DNA from: Thinopyrum elongatum
Lineage: Eukaryota; Streptophyta; Magnoliopsida; Poales; Poaceae
Direction of reading: 5' to 3'
NCBI GenBank assembly: GCA_011799875.1
Contig: CM022302.1
Location: forward strand, 95,868,185 to 95,932,184
Length of the DNA stretch: 64,000 nucleotides
The notes under the pieces were generated by a model, which was not told the origin of the DNA, did no database searches, and saw only the letters and a list, made by a program, of their open reading frames with translations. A program made the translations under genes and the position numbers. This document shows positions 1-11,501 of this stretch, one piece after another. Position 1 is the stretch's first letter. Each line of letters begins with the position of its first letter.

Positions 1-2645
1 TCAAAGAATCAAAATTTAAAGTCCCTTTGATGGTATTTTGAAAACCATTTTTTTTTTGGAGTTATTTGGGTTTTATTCAAATTATTTTTCTCCAAAAATA
101 AAATATATGGAAATTAGGGTAAATGATTCCCTTCATATAAATTAGAGGGAAATAAATTTAAAATCATTTTGGTATTTTTAAAATGATTTTATTAGGTTTT
201 ATTGCAGCAGTAGCACTGTTGCTTTATTTAAATTTTTGTGAAATTATTTGCCGCTGAAAATATGTTCATATTTTGAAATCTTTTTCTGAAAATTTTGATA
301 TATAATATGCCTATGGAAATTTTTCTTATTTTCCGTTTACCTTTTTTTGTTTATTGTAAAAAAAAACGTACAGCGACCGACTGCTATCCTTCGCCAACGT
401 GCGCAACATAGCTAGCAGGTTGGACTATATTATTTTTCCAGTTGTCCTTTAATTTATTTATTTTCTGTTAAAAAAAAAAGCACGCACACATGCGCGCATG
501 CGCGCAGGGCCGGCCGAAGGCCCATGCGGCGTCGTTCCTTTTTTTTTGTTTTTCCTATATCTTTCTGTCTGCCTTTTGTTTACTTTTAGTCCCACATTGC
601 CTACTGCTTTGACCTCTAAGCCTCCTTTCCACCTATAATATAGACCCATAGAGCCTCCAAAAATCATCCGATTCGGGTTAAATCAATATATTTTGGTTTG
701 ACTAGATTCACTAAATAAAATATTTTTCTTCTCTCCGGCGGGACTTCTGAAAGTTGTCTTCTCTCTCGGAAGTCATCTTTTCTCTACCTTATAAAGGTAT
801 CTTTCTTCGTATTTTTTTATATACTCCCGTAGCTTATTATTTCTAGACTAGTATGGTAGAAATTAGATTTAAAATTATTCCTTGTATTTACATTTTAGGA
901 CTAGAATTCTTTTACCATAACTCTTTTCTTCCGTAAAACAGCTTGGCCCTGATTTTTCAAATAGTCATAACTTTTTACTCGTTCATCCAAATTAGACGAA
1001 ACCAACGCCAATTTTTTTGTCTTGATTCCACCTTTCTAATGAATCTATCAAATAACTTTTTGCAACTTTCAAATTTCGAAATTTGTTCAGATTCATATTC
1101 AAACTTGTTTTGGCTATAACTTGAGTTTCGTAACTCCGATTTAATTGATTCTTTTTGCTAATTGAAGCTCTTGACCTAAACTTTCTGATAAACCAAATCC
1201 ACCCAATTTTGGTACTGTTAGAAATTGTTTTCTGTTGCAAGAGATTAATTGCTAGTTTTCGAAGTTTTTCGAGATCTTTTCTTCGATTCTTTTGCATGAG
1301 TGCTTATGTATGCAATTGCTTGCTCACGTTGAGTTGAACGGAGTGGTGACGAGTAGAATCATCAGGAATTATGAGTGCGAAGGATCTTCATCAACAGTAC
1401 AAGGCAGTTCACACTTTGATCATACTCTTCTATACCCAATTTTATGCATTAGTTTTATCCTCAAACACTACATGACTAGGATGTGATTAACTTGTGGGTA
1501 TTGGGAAGTAGATATGAGGTAGAACCTATGGCCCTTTTATTATAAAACCCTTGGAGTTACTTTCCACGCTATGCTTATTGTGCCATGCTATGCTCGTAGA
1601 CGTGGATTGGGTTTTGAGTGTATCCATACAGATGTAGAATTTTTATTAATGGTTCACTTAAGGTGGCCACTTTAATACACATCTGGGTGGATTGCTTTTT
1701 GGGCACCTGGGGATATACCAGTGTTGTCCTAGGAGATCCCGGGGATATACCGTGGATCCTCCTACGGTCCGCCACCAGGCTCAAAGGGATCATAAGATTA
1801 TTCATGCTAGAAACTTCCGTGTGCAGCCACAAGCTTTATGGGCTCTAGCATAGTTGAGTATGTTACATGACCTCTTTCAGTGGTAGGCTAGCAGATGTAG
1901 GGAAAGTAGGTGTAACTGTCTACCCAGAGTAAAGAGTAAATGTTTCTGAAAGACTGTGTCTCGGTCATCCGTTCTCAAACACCATAGTGCGAGAATCCAA
2001 CGGAGGAGATCGAGTCTTGTGGGGAAAAGTGCACAAACCTCTGCAGAGTATACAAACTAATCATGATTAGCCGTGTCCCCGTTATGGACATCTTGAGTAT
2101 CTGGTTCTTGGATTATCATATGATCTCATCACTCTAAATTAATTTGTCGGGTTTAACGATTACTTTTAATTGGGATTGAGAGGGGGATTTACCTTCTCAA
2201 TGTTTAACAACCACCATGATAGTTAATAAAATAAATTCCTTTGTTGTAGGAAAAAATTAGCTTTTCGCAAAATCATGTTAACCTAGAGCCTCCACCAGCC
2301 AAATAGCATATAGTGATAGCTTTATTCATCATTATCCTATGGTGTGAATTTGCCAGTACTCAATGTACTACCTACATGGCTGCAACGTCTCATGTTGCAG
2401 AATTCTTACGACAGTAAGTGATACGTTAGGTTACGATTTCTACACCTCAACTTTGCCGTTGGTGTTGATGGGAATCCACAACCTTGTTGTTACTTCCCTA
2501 TATGGATTGAGGTAATAGTATTTACGTTACTTTATACTGTGATTTACCTCTGTATAAATCCTCGAGTACTGTGTGTGTCAGCATACCGATCCAGGATGAC
2601 ACTTAAGCACAGAGACTTTGATCCATTCGGGTCGGGTCCGCTACA
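1..2645 (+). mobile_element. Large gypsy-type LTR, 3' portion (start outside window)
   Basis: AT-rich non-coding sequence with the style of a long Ty3/gypsy LTR. It ends in ...gggtccgctaca, an LTR-type ACA terminus, at 2645 and is directly followed by agttc, one side of a 5-bp target duplication (partner gaact at 3369-3373). The start of the same LTR (TGTAACATCC on the minus strand) appears inverted at about 3085-3368. No coding potential beyond short chance ORFs. The orientation is inferred from the paired termini. The family is not certain; it resembles long-LTR Tekay-type gypsy elements of wheat. Confidence 0.6.
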
Positions 2646-3368
2646 AGTTCGGTGAAGAGATGGTGATACAATGTAATATGGATGGTAGATATAGTTTTTG
2701 TAATCTGAAAATATAAAAACAGCAAGGTAACTAGTGACAAAAGTGAGCAAAAATGGTATTGCAACGCTTGAAAACAAGGCCTAGGGTTCGTACTTTCACT
2801 AGTGCAATTCTCTCAACAATGATAACATAATTGGATCACATAACAATCCCTCAACGTGCAACAAAGAATCACTCCAAAGTTTCTATCAGAGAACATAGGA
2901 CGAAATGTGCATCAACCCCTATGCATAGATTACCCCAATGTCACCTCGGGAATCCACGAGTTGAGTGCCAAAACATACATCAAGTGAATCAATAGAACAT
3001 CCCATTGTCACCACAGATATCCCATCGCAAGACATACATCAAGTGTTCTAAATCCAATACTCAATCCACCATAACGAAACCTCAAAGAGCAAGAAATGAA
3101 ATTCAAATCTTTTCGAAACCCCTTTTAAAATAGAAGAAGTCATGTTATCTTCACTCTAGGGTTTGTAATGAAATAAATATGAATTCATGGAGATCATAAA
3201 TGCAAGGTGAAAGTTTTGGGAAAGTCATTTTATTCCCTCTCATTCAACTTTCAAAAAGTTTCCAAATTTCACTCAATTTCACACAAGCAACCACACCACA
3301 ATCAAACAGTCAATCAAAACTATTTATTTAATATAACATTCCAAAATTTAGAATTTTGGGATGTTACA
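2646..3368 (-). mobile_element. Inverted LTR mosaic: Athila-type LTR middle plus start of the large LTR
   Basis: Read on the minus strand, 3368 to about 3085 is the start of an LTR (TGTAACATCCCAAAATTC...), and about 3085 to 2651 is the middle of a different LTR whose 3' end is on the plus strand at 3374-3600. The two pieces meet without an LTR terminus between them, so the join near 3085 is a rearrangement breakpoint. The 2646-2650 agttc and 3369-3373 gaact pair are reverse complements. See the finding on the inversion. No genes here. Confidence 0.55.
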
Positions 3369-3600
3369 GAACTAGTGCACCTATACAATTTACCATTGTA
3401 TGGGGTGTGTTGGGGACACAAGAGACTCTTTGTTATTTGGTTGTAGGGTTGTTTGAGAGAGACCATCTTCATCCTACGCCTCCCACGGATTGATAAACCT
3501 TAGGTCATCCACTTGAGGGAAATTTGCTACTGTCCTACAAAACTCTGCGCTTGGAGGCCCAACACGAGTCTACAAGAAGAAGGTTGCGTAGTAGACATCA
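3369..3600 (+). mobile_element. 3' end of an Athila-type LTR, inserted in the Tat gypsy element
   Basis: Begins with the target-duplication copy gaact and runs to ...gtagtagacatca at 3600, where the sequence switches abruptly to gypsy integrase coding sequence. From memory, this end (ttggaggccc...gtagacatca) matches the 3' end of a common wheat Athila-lineage LTR. Its 5' part lies inverted at 2651-3085. The switch to in-frame integrase at 3601 suggests the LTR was inserted into the integrase gene, with the rest of that gene left of the window. Confidence 0.6.
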
Positions 3601-4250
3601 AGGAGTTCTATCAAAGAGAACACATCCGTCTTGATGTATCCTTAGTGGCTCATCCACAGTCCAATGGTCAGGCAGAGCGTGCTAACCAGGAGATATTATG
3701 ATGAATCAAACCCTGGCTCATAGTTCCTTTGGAACGTACGCCGGGTTGTTGGGTTGAAGAGCTTCCTGCAGTCCTTTGGAGTATCAGGACCAGCCCCAAC
3801 AGATCAATAGGCTACACGCCCTTTTTCATGGTTGATGGCGCAGAGGCGGTTCTTCCAAGTGATATTCGTCATGACTCGCCCAGGGTGGCGGCTTACGTCG
3901 AGACAGACAATGAAACGACGCATCAAAACACTCTGGATGCTTTGGAAGAGGAACGTGATCTCGCGGTGGCTTGATCTGCAATCCATCAGCAAGACCTACG
4001 TCGCTATCACAGCCGTAGGGTTCAAAGCCGGACTTTTCAGGAGGGCGACTTAGTGTTGCGTTTGATTCAAGATCAGACAGGCATGCATAAGCTCTCACCT
4101 CCTTGGGAAGGGCCTTTTGTGGTCAGCAAGAACCTCAACAATGGGTCATATTATCTCATTGATATACATGAACACAATAAGTCACGTACCTCTGAGGAAG
4201 AGACCAACATGCCTTGGAATATTGCTCATCTACGGCCTTACTATACTTGA
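3601..4250 (+). pseudogene. Tat-lineage Ty3/gypsy integrase, C-terminal part, with stop codons
   Basis: This is the end of a retrotransposon polyprotein: the last part of the integrase catalytic core and its C-terminal tail, which would insert element cDNA into the genome. The plus-strand frame reads HPQSNGQAERANQ, the segment around the third catalytic residue (E) of gypsy integrases. GYTPFFMVDGAEAVLP follows, and further on the typical tail motif SPPWEGPFVV. The frame stays the same from 3601 to 4250 but is cut by TGA codons at 3699-3704 (two in a row) and 3972-3974. The 5' side is cut at 3600 by an LTR insertion. TAT-type integrases normally have no such stops, so this copy is dead. The element continues after the CACTA insertion at 53734. 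Confidence 0.85.
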
Positions 4251-5075
4251 GCCACTGGCTCCAATCTTTGTTCATACATATCATGTATATATCTTTTATG
4301 ATCAACGTAATAAAGCCGGCATCCCCGAAACTTGGGGCCTCTGTCGTTTCATCTCATATATTGTGCATGAGTCTTTTATTAATTGATCATAAGGTCACTT
4401 GGGGGCTTCCAACTCACTGAGTTTAGCTATCTTACCCTCTTGGCCGGCAAATAAACACCATCATATGGGTTAAACCTGCCTGTCTGTCTAATGCTACTCC
4501 TAAAGGTGACCTGTCGTACTCTTGACAGTCAATCTTTTATGACCCTGAACTAGTCAAGGTTAAAATGGCGGCTTATGTCACGTGAGAGCCGGCTTACAGA
4601 AAGCGAGGATAAACCCACCTGTTTGCATGTTGCTTCTCCAAAAGTTGACCCGCCGTACTCTTGACAGTCAATCTTTTATGACCATGAACTAGTCAAGGTT
4701 AAAACGGCGGCTTATGTCACGTGAGAGCCGGCTTATGAGAAGTAAAAATAAACTAAGGCTATCATGCCAAGTTTCGTTGAAACAAGATTTGAGCCTTAAA
4801 GGTCAGCCTTTTGTCGAAGCCTTAAAAGCCAACTTATAAATATTGGGATATACATATTTGTATTCCCTATTTCTGTCTTTGCTGGAATTTTATGCTCTTG
4901 CTCATATTTATGTGCAGACTATACGTCTCCGGGTCGGAGGAAGTTCGGGTTTGCATTGACCAGTACTGATCTTATTATTGGCTATGAGCCGCTAGGTCAT
5001 CACTTCAAAGTGGTCGCTACAGGCGACTTAGCACATACCATTGTCAACAACGATTGTTGATATTCAATGTACAAG
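4251..5075 (+). mobile_element. Tat gypsy 3' non-coding region up to the CACTA insertion
   Basis: Non-coding sequence between the end of integrase and the CACTA insertion site. It contains a direct duplication (see 4474-4753). The final three bases, aag at 5073-5075, form the left target duplication of the CACTA element. The same region resumes at 53734 with aagacgcccagg. Confidence 0.7.
4474..4753 (+). repeat. Two tandem copies of a ~140-bp unit in the Tat 3' region
   Basis: Copy 1 at about 4474-4612 and copy 2 at about 4613-4753 share long stretches such as gtactcttgacagtcaatc, tttatgacc, gaactagtcaaggttaaaa and gtcacgtgagagccggctta. Tat-lineage elements are known for tandem repeats in this part of the element. 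Confidence 0.85.
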
Positions 5076-5300
5076 CACTACAAAAAATACACTTCCATGA
5101 TGATACGTGTTTGTCACAGTAGGTCACGTTTTCTGTCATGCATGTACATCCATGACGATTTTATGACAGAATCAAGATAGTCATACCTGTGCTGTCGTAG
5201 AAGTGTTCCATGACATTACCAAAATTATCATCTCGGAAGTGTCCACTTCCATGACGATAATCACGCGTCATAGAAGTGCTTTCGTCAAGGGTAACCGACA
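5076..5300 (+). repeat. Left CACTA terminus and first subterminal motifs
   Basis: After the CACTACAAAAAA terminus come dispersed variants of tccatgac and catgacgat in both orientations, for example tccatgatgatac, catccatgacg, ttccatgacatt and cttccatgacgataat. Short repeats of this kind next to CACTA ends are the usual binding sites for TnpA-type proteins (family knowledge; binding here is inferred). Confidence 0.75.
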
Positions 5301-6450
5301 CATGGCATCCACCGTAACGGGTCGCCGTTAAGCTATCGGGTCCGGTTTTGGATCCGATAACCCGCTAACAACCACGACCAATGGCGATTTTCCACGTGTA
5401 AAATTCTCATTGGCCGATGGAACCACGTGTCAGCTCCGCGTTGGCACAGATGTCACTCATCCAATGGGCGAGATGCGCCTATGATATGTTGACACGTGGA
5501 CCGGCCCAGAAGTGGCCCATAAAGATTAAATGGGCCGGCCCAGCTAAAGGCCCACAAGATTTTGCAGACTATAATGGGCCGACCCAGCTAAAGGCCCACA
5601 AGATTTTGCAGACCATAATGGGCCGGCCTAGCTAAAGGCCCACAAGATTTTGAAGACACTAGTGGGCCAGCCCGTTAACAGGCTGCCATGTTTTGGGCCA
5701 GATGCCGGGCCATATTTGATCCGGTCCATTAACAGCCTGCCACGTTTTGGACCTAATAAGGGCCCATATGAGATCCGGCCCGTTAATATCCTACCACGTT
5801 CTGAGCCATATTACGGCCCATATCAGATCCGACCCTTTAAGAGCCTTTCATTCTTTGGGCTAAATTATGGCCCATATCAGATTCGGCCTGTCAACTGGAC
5901 GCTGTGCTTTTGGGCCCACTTGAGGCCCGGTTAGGATTTCTGTTTGCTAAAGGCCCATTTAATAGTACGGCCTGATATTAGTTTCGGCCTGTTAAAGGCC
6001 CGTTTAACATTTCGGCCCTATATTTATTTCGACCTATTAAAAGCCCGTCATATAGTTGGGCCTAATTATGGCCCACTTTGCATCTGGCCTGCTCACAGCT
6101 GATAATCTGATTGGGCCAAACAAGGACCGAGACAATTTTGGCATGTTAACAGCCCGTGATGTTATTGGCACAATCATGGGCCGGGGTCTATTTCGGCCTG
6201 CTGTCGGCCCGTGAGCTGTTCGGCACATTTCAGGCCCAACCTACTTTTCAGCCGACTAAAAGCCCATTGAATTTTCTTGCCAAAATAGGGCCGGTGGTTT
6301 TCTCGGCCTATTAAAAGCCCGAAACTACTAGTGGGCCGGTTTACATTTAGGCCTGTTAACGAACCAAGATGACTGGGCCCATGATGCGGTCCATATATAG
6401 TGATTTGCATGACGGCCTGATTATGTACCGTAATTTTACGGTTTGGCCGG
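5300..6450. repeat. Left subterminal GGCCC-rich repeat array
   Basis: Three near-identical ~45-bp units with agctaaaggcccacaagat lie at about 5530-5670. They are followed by about a dozen diverged 50-60-bp units of the type gttaacag-cc-gcccatat-gatccggccc up to about 6450. The chance ORFs here (for example 5650-5934) are made of these repeats. No gene is visible. Confidence 0.8.
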
Positions 6451-7087
6451 TTTACTTTTCATGGAGCGAAGACAGGATATATATATATATATATAGTAAA
6501 ATAACTGCAGCATCGTGAATAAGAAAAAACCTAGACTATACAATAAAGAAATTATGGCATATTACATCCACTAGGCATAAAAGTTTGCCACTATGATAAT
6601 AAAGCACAAGCAGACAGCAGATTACATACACTGGGCATCAAAGATCGCCACCAGTGCAAATAAACACGCCGACAAAATAATATACAAAACCGACATCACT
6701 TCAATAGAGTTCAAGAAAGGTTAGCCCTGCTCGGGAGCTACAGCGCAAGCAGCTGAGCAAGCTGATGAGACTGCGCTTGTTTGACGCTTATATCCTCCTC
6801 ACTCTGGAAGAGAAACAAGCAAACAGATGACAGGTTTTGTACATATAAGTATGAGTGTTGACAATTCATCACATTTCTTATTGGCAAATAAAGAGACACA
6901 GTTTAAAATAGCATTAACACAATATGGTATTGTTCAGGTTAAGACATGGCAGGAAATGACATTGTGAAGGAGTTGGCAGCTTCACGGCACCACTGGATTA
7001 CAGATCAAGAACTCATAAGTATCAATGCTTAGTGTGCTGTCAATTTATCCCATTTCAGATTGGCAAATAAAGAGACGGTTTAAATAA
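6451..7087. other. Non-coding CACTA interior, including first copy of a duplicated segment
   Basis: AT-rich sequence without a credible ORF, starting with a short (ta)n run at about 6478-6496. A segment at about 6880-7010 (attggcaaataaagagac...ccactggattacagatcaag) recurs at about 7050-7410, where a Helitron has landed in the second copy. Probably intron or 3' region of the minus-strand TnpA-like gene. Confidence 0.5.
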
Positions 7088-7320
7088 TCTCTACTCTTAT
7101 AGAAAACAGAGTTGGTGATGATGGTGTGCCTGCCATCCTGCAATATAGGCCGTCCGATTTATATCTGACGGATAGGAACGAAACTATGGCAATTTTGCAA
7201 AAAGATACCCACACCCCTCTCCACATTTGCAAATAAGGCCTTCCCTCGTTCATCATTTTCTCTCACAAGATAAACTACTCATACAAACGCATCTTGATGT
7301 TACATGCAACGCACGGGGAA
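7088..7320 (+). mobile_element. Small non-autonomous Helitron, copy 1
   Basis: Starts TCTCTACTCTTATA after an A, the 5' TC end of a Helitron, and shares almost its whole length with 36784-37035 and 46110-46607. The 3' end is degenerate here: the hairpin remnant atgcaacgcacgg is present but the CTAG end is missing. It interrupts the second copy of a duplicated CACTA segment, which independently marks it as an insertion. Confidence 0.7.
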
Positions 7321-8261
7321 TGATATGCCATTGTTCATAGTTAAGACATTGCAGAATATGACATTGTGCTGTAGTGGGTAGTTTCACCACACCACTGGAT
7401 TACGGATCAAGAACAGAAGCATACATGCAGTGCAAAAGAAGATCACTTGCTCTGTATAGTTTAATTTACATGGTATGAAGAAGGAACTTGGTTGTACAAC
7501 TAAAAACTTAAATTGAGAAGGACAAACTTTTGTTTATGAACTTCATAATAAACTTTAAACATGCAATTTGATGCAAATACCAAAAATAAATAGCTGTTGC
7601 AGTCATGCCTAACCAAATATACACAACAAAGATTGAAGGCTTGAGAAGGACAAACTTACATTAGTGGAGAAGACCGGCTCTATAAAGCCCATGTCCATGC
7701 TGATGGGGGGGGGGGGCAATTCAAGAAGTTTACAACAGAATCTTCTTCATAAGCATTGCCTTTATTCTACATTTTGTTAAGAGTAAAAATAGATGTGATA
7801 ATATAAGAAAAAATGGAGAATATTTAAGATAAGATGAAGAGTGATGCTACATAACCAAGTAGATATAAATGTAAGTACAGCGATACAGGCAAAAGGTACA
7901 GCCAAGAGCAATGCAGAGCTAAACTTCTTCAGTACCATTGGCGTTATCCAACCTTATGGTAAGAGTAAATATAGATCTGATGTGTAGAAAATGGAGGGCA
8001 AAGGAAAATAAGCTGCAGAGTGATGGTACATGAACAACTAGCTGTCAATATAAGTACACTGATAAAGGACAGTAGGTACTTACAAGAACAATGCAGAGCT
8101 AAACTTTTTCATTGGCATTGGGTATATTCTACATTAATGTAACCATTAATACAGATCTAATAATTTGGAGCGAACAATTAATAAGCAAGCTATCATGCAT
8201 ACTACTGTCACATAATGAACTAGGTATGAATGCAAGTACAGAGATACAGGACAACAGGTAC
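7321..8261. repeat. Non-coding CACTA interior with three diverged ~180-bp tandem repeats
   Basis: The second copy of the 6880-7010 segment continues at 7321-7410. Three tandem units follow at about 7780-7955, 7956-8140 and 8141-8310. Each has an order of taagagtaaatatagatctga-like start, aagtacagcgatacaggac-like middle and agagcaatgcagagctaaac-like end. The third unit runs into an exon of the TnpA-like gene. No separate gene is visible. Confidence 0.65.
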
Positions 8262-9001
8262 TAATAAGAGCAAAGCAGCGGACAACATATTTGCGATATC
8301 CTGTCATCCTTTTCAAACCGGAATTCTTCTTCGAGCAGATTTCCTGCAAAAGAGATCCGTAAGGCACATGCGGAAAAGTAGAAGTTCAAATTGTCATGTC
8401 ATATCATAGACATTACCTCATCCTGGGAACAAGACCAGTGCATAACAAGGTTTTTCCATTCAATGTCTTCTAAATTTAGCACATGAGACTTCACCGGAAG
8501 TTCGTTTATAGACTTGCCATCAAAGGGTGATTTCCTTAGATAACACCGATACTGCTGCAATGCTTCCTTGAAAAGCTCAAGCAAGCTTTGCTTGTCATGA
8601 CTATCCAGATTGACCCTCGCTTACTTACAACAATGTAATGTAAATCATTGATGTGTTCAATCAGTAGAAAACAGGAAAATAATCACCATGAATAATAGCA
8701 CTTACACGTAAGTGGGACAGGAAGATGTGAAAATGGTGTTTGTCTTCACTATAATCTTCCCATGATGGGAATATATGCACGTAGTCCCTAACAACATTGA
8801 AAGCATTGTCTTTTAAACTGGGAATAACTGGAATGGGGTTCCAATCTGCAGGAATTGGCCGTCTCTTCAATTGGGATAGGTCTTCGGCCGGTGGACTTGC
8901 TGTACTTTTTGCTGGAGTGGGATTTTTCTGTGGTACGGCTGGTGCTATGGCAATTGAAATCGGCATACCTTTTGCTGGAGTGCAGGTCCTGTGTGGTGGG
9001 G

Positions 9002-9700
9002 CTAGTGGTGTGGCCAGTGATAGGCCTTGGCGTTTGGTAGAAACCGAAAATTTGGTTTTTACCGTTCTGTTTCTAAATTCGGTTAGTAAAACAAGAAACC
9101 GAAAATAGCAAGCAAAAACAGCTAACCAACATCTCGGTTAACCAAAAATTCAGTACGGTATTCGGTTTTATACCAAAATCCATGCTTTTAGTATTTGTGC
9201 TCTGCGTGTAGCCGCGGCACCCTCTTATAGGAAAAAATACCTGCCACATCTCCTCAAGCGGGCGAGGTGGGACTAAAGGAGCCGAATACCTGTTGTTCTC
9301 CTGCCTGCACGCGCAGGCACACCCGCCCACGTGAGCTGGGGCTGGGCTGTGCATCCTTGGATGCACTTTGTTAGGGAGGCCCATGTTTTCCCTTTGTTTA
9401 TTCATGCACGATGCGGTTGCTCGCTTAAAGCTTAAGCGATCGTGGGCGCAGCCTAATAAAAAAAGAAACGATCGTGGCGCGTGACTCCCTGTGTCGTTGC
9501 TGCGCACATGCACCTGCTTTTCCATGTGTTTGGTCTTTCTTTGGTTAACCGGATTGAAAACCGAACCCACCGAAGTCTATTCGGTTAGTGGACAAGAAAA
9601 CTGAATTTTCCTGTGACAGTAGAAAAAACCAAAAATTCGGTTTATTCGGTTTCGGCTTCGGTTCGGTCTTCGGTTCATCGGTTTTTATGCCCACCCCTAG
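9002..9700. mobile_element. hAT-like non-autonomous element inside a TnpA-like exon
   Basis: The right end reads ...tttttatgcccacccctag, and the left end starts ctagtggtgtggcc; these are imperfect inverted ends of the CTAGGGGTGGGCA type seen in grass hAT MITEs. Both sides are rich in variations of ttcggtt (for example attcggttttat, ttcggtttcggcttcgg). It breaks the coding sequence of the TnpA-like exon. I could not find the expected 8-bp target duplication, so class is tentative. Confidence 0.55.
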
Positions 9701-10295
9701 CCAATGAAGTATGGGTATAGTCTGCTGGAGTCGGTCCTACGTTTTGTGTCACTGGTTGTAGAGCCAATATAAGTGGGGTGCTATCTGATTTCTCCGGCAC
9801 CACCATGTTTTTCAAGGACTTTGCTGGTGCTCCTTCAGGTTCGGCAATCACCCTCTTCCTTTTTGATGTCTGATGCACAAGAACAACATTTGAGTGGAAA
9901 AACATGGTATGATAACAGATGGAATATGTATTGATAATGGATGGGCATGGCATCTTGACATATATGATGAGTAAACTAAGTAGATGGCGGTGCAAAAAAG
10001 TAGAAGAAATGCAAGACACCTTATGCAAGATACGCGCAATCAATAAAACCTTGCCAAATTAGAACAGGCACCTTGATGGGTGAACAGGACAGGCCATCTA
10101 CCTTCGACTGCTCGAGGTCAGAATAGTCATTAGGATCATATTCTGAACAAGAATCTGCAGGTGGGGAGCGTATGAGTTTCATTGCATCCAGAATGGAACT
10201 CAATGCCTTGGTGCCAATTTTGTTAGTGATTGCAGTGTTCCACAATATTCTTCTGATGCGCGCATTCTCATATTCATTATGATTACGTACAATAT

Positions 10296-10850
10296 CTGAG
10301 AAGCATGAAAACATAAATAGTAGTGAGATTATCTTTGTAATGCAGAGGATATTCTAATATAGGGGCTCCCTGTGAACCCTTGTGTGCTATCATTGGATTC
10401 TGATGAGAGAGCCCATGTGTACTGTAATATGGTGCGTGCATTAATATAATCTGGCACAAGTACACAAAAAAATAGGCTCCAGAAGTAAGGATAGTTGACA
10501 GATGATAGGTTCATAATATACTGTATAGAGAGTTTATTGCCAAACCATGATAACAAGAGCACACAACAACTAGGCAGATCGTAGTGTACATAAAAGAGGT
10601 ACACCATGACCAGCATATATAAATCGGGAAAGTGGAACTGGCTGGAAAATACGGTGTTGTATTACCGCTACTAATTGAAAGCCTATCGATCACATACAGG
10701 CCAGCTCTATCAGCTGTTGACTGCAGATGTCCCTGCTCCCCTTCCTAACAAGGAACATACTGTACGAACTAAATACAGAATAACAAAAGAGGAACATGTT
10801 GAAGAACAGAAGAGGAAGCATATTCTTGAGATTCCGCTTCTTTCCATACA
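10296..10850. repeat. CACTA intron segment, partial copy 1 of a larger tandem repeat
   Basis: Contains agatcgtagtgtacat, aaatcgggaaagtggaactgg and gaacatactgtacgaact, which recur in the same order at about 18770-19160. Left of about 10850 the sequence is CACTA intron. Right of it begins the truncated Athila internal region on the minus strand. No gene visible. Confidence 0.6.
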
Positions 10851-11256
10851 ATGTTGGTACCCTTCCAAACCCACTTTCAATATTATAACAAACATATTCA
10901 TCATGAGGTTTAAATAAATTTTCAAGATCATAAGAAGCATTATCACCCCAATCATGATCATTGCAATAAGTAGCGAACATAGCAAAACTAGCATCCCCAA
11001 GCTTAGGGTTTTGCATATCATTAGCACAACTGACATTAATAGAATTTATAGTAGAACCATCGGAATCATGCTTTTCATCCAAGGAGCTATCGTGAACCAC
11101 TTCATAGATTTCTTCTTTGAACACTTCATCACAATTTTCAGATTCACGAATTTCAAGCAAAACTTCATAAAGATAATCTAGTGCACTCAAATCACTAGAA
11201 ATTGGTTCATCATAATTGGATCTCTTAAAAAGATTAGCAAGTGGATGAGGATCCAT
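10850..11256 (-). pseudogene. Truncated copy of the Athila leader-proximal ORF
   Basis: The minus-strand frame from 11256 (MDPHPLANLFKRSNYDE) is nearly the same as the first ~130 residues of the 276-aa ORF at 15902-16732. At about 10850 (after GFGRV-TL) it leaves homology and runs into CACTA intron sequence until a chance stop. The extension to 10690 is therefore not part of the protein. Function unknown; see the full copy. Confidence 0.7.
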
Positions 11257-11473
11257 AAACTTTTAGCAAGCGAAGATGCAAGCAAAAAGAAGGCACATGG
11301 TAACACAAGCAAACAAAAGACCGAACGGAAAGAAGGCAAACAAAAAGGCAAATTTTTCAAAAATTGTTTTAGAAGTGGGGGAGAGGAAAACGAGAGGCAA
11401 ATGGCGAATAATGTAATGCAAGAGATGAGAGTTTATGATGGGTACTTGGTATGTCTTGACTTGGTGTAGATCT

Positions 11474-11490
11474 CCCTAGCAACGGTGCCA
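11474..11490 (-). promoter_or_regulatory. Degenerate tRNA-Asp-type primer binding site
   Basis: The plus strand reads tccctagcaacggtgcca just outside the LTR end at 11502, two changes from the intact site at 16950-16966. It would prime minus-strand DNA synthesis in an active element. Confidence 0.6.
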
Positions 11491-11501
11491 GAAATTCTTC
11501 C

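Noticed and set aside
5417..5934. ORFs of 72 and 94 codons
   Set aside because: Built from the GGCCC subterminal repeats of the CACTA left end.
9073..9570. 165-codon minus-strand ORF
   Set aside because: It lies inside the hAT-like element and contains no recognisable motif; neighbouring sequence shows it is an insertion in another gene.
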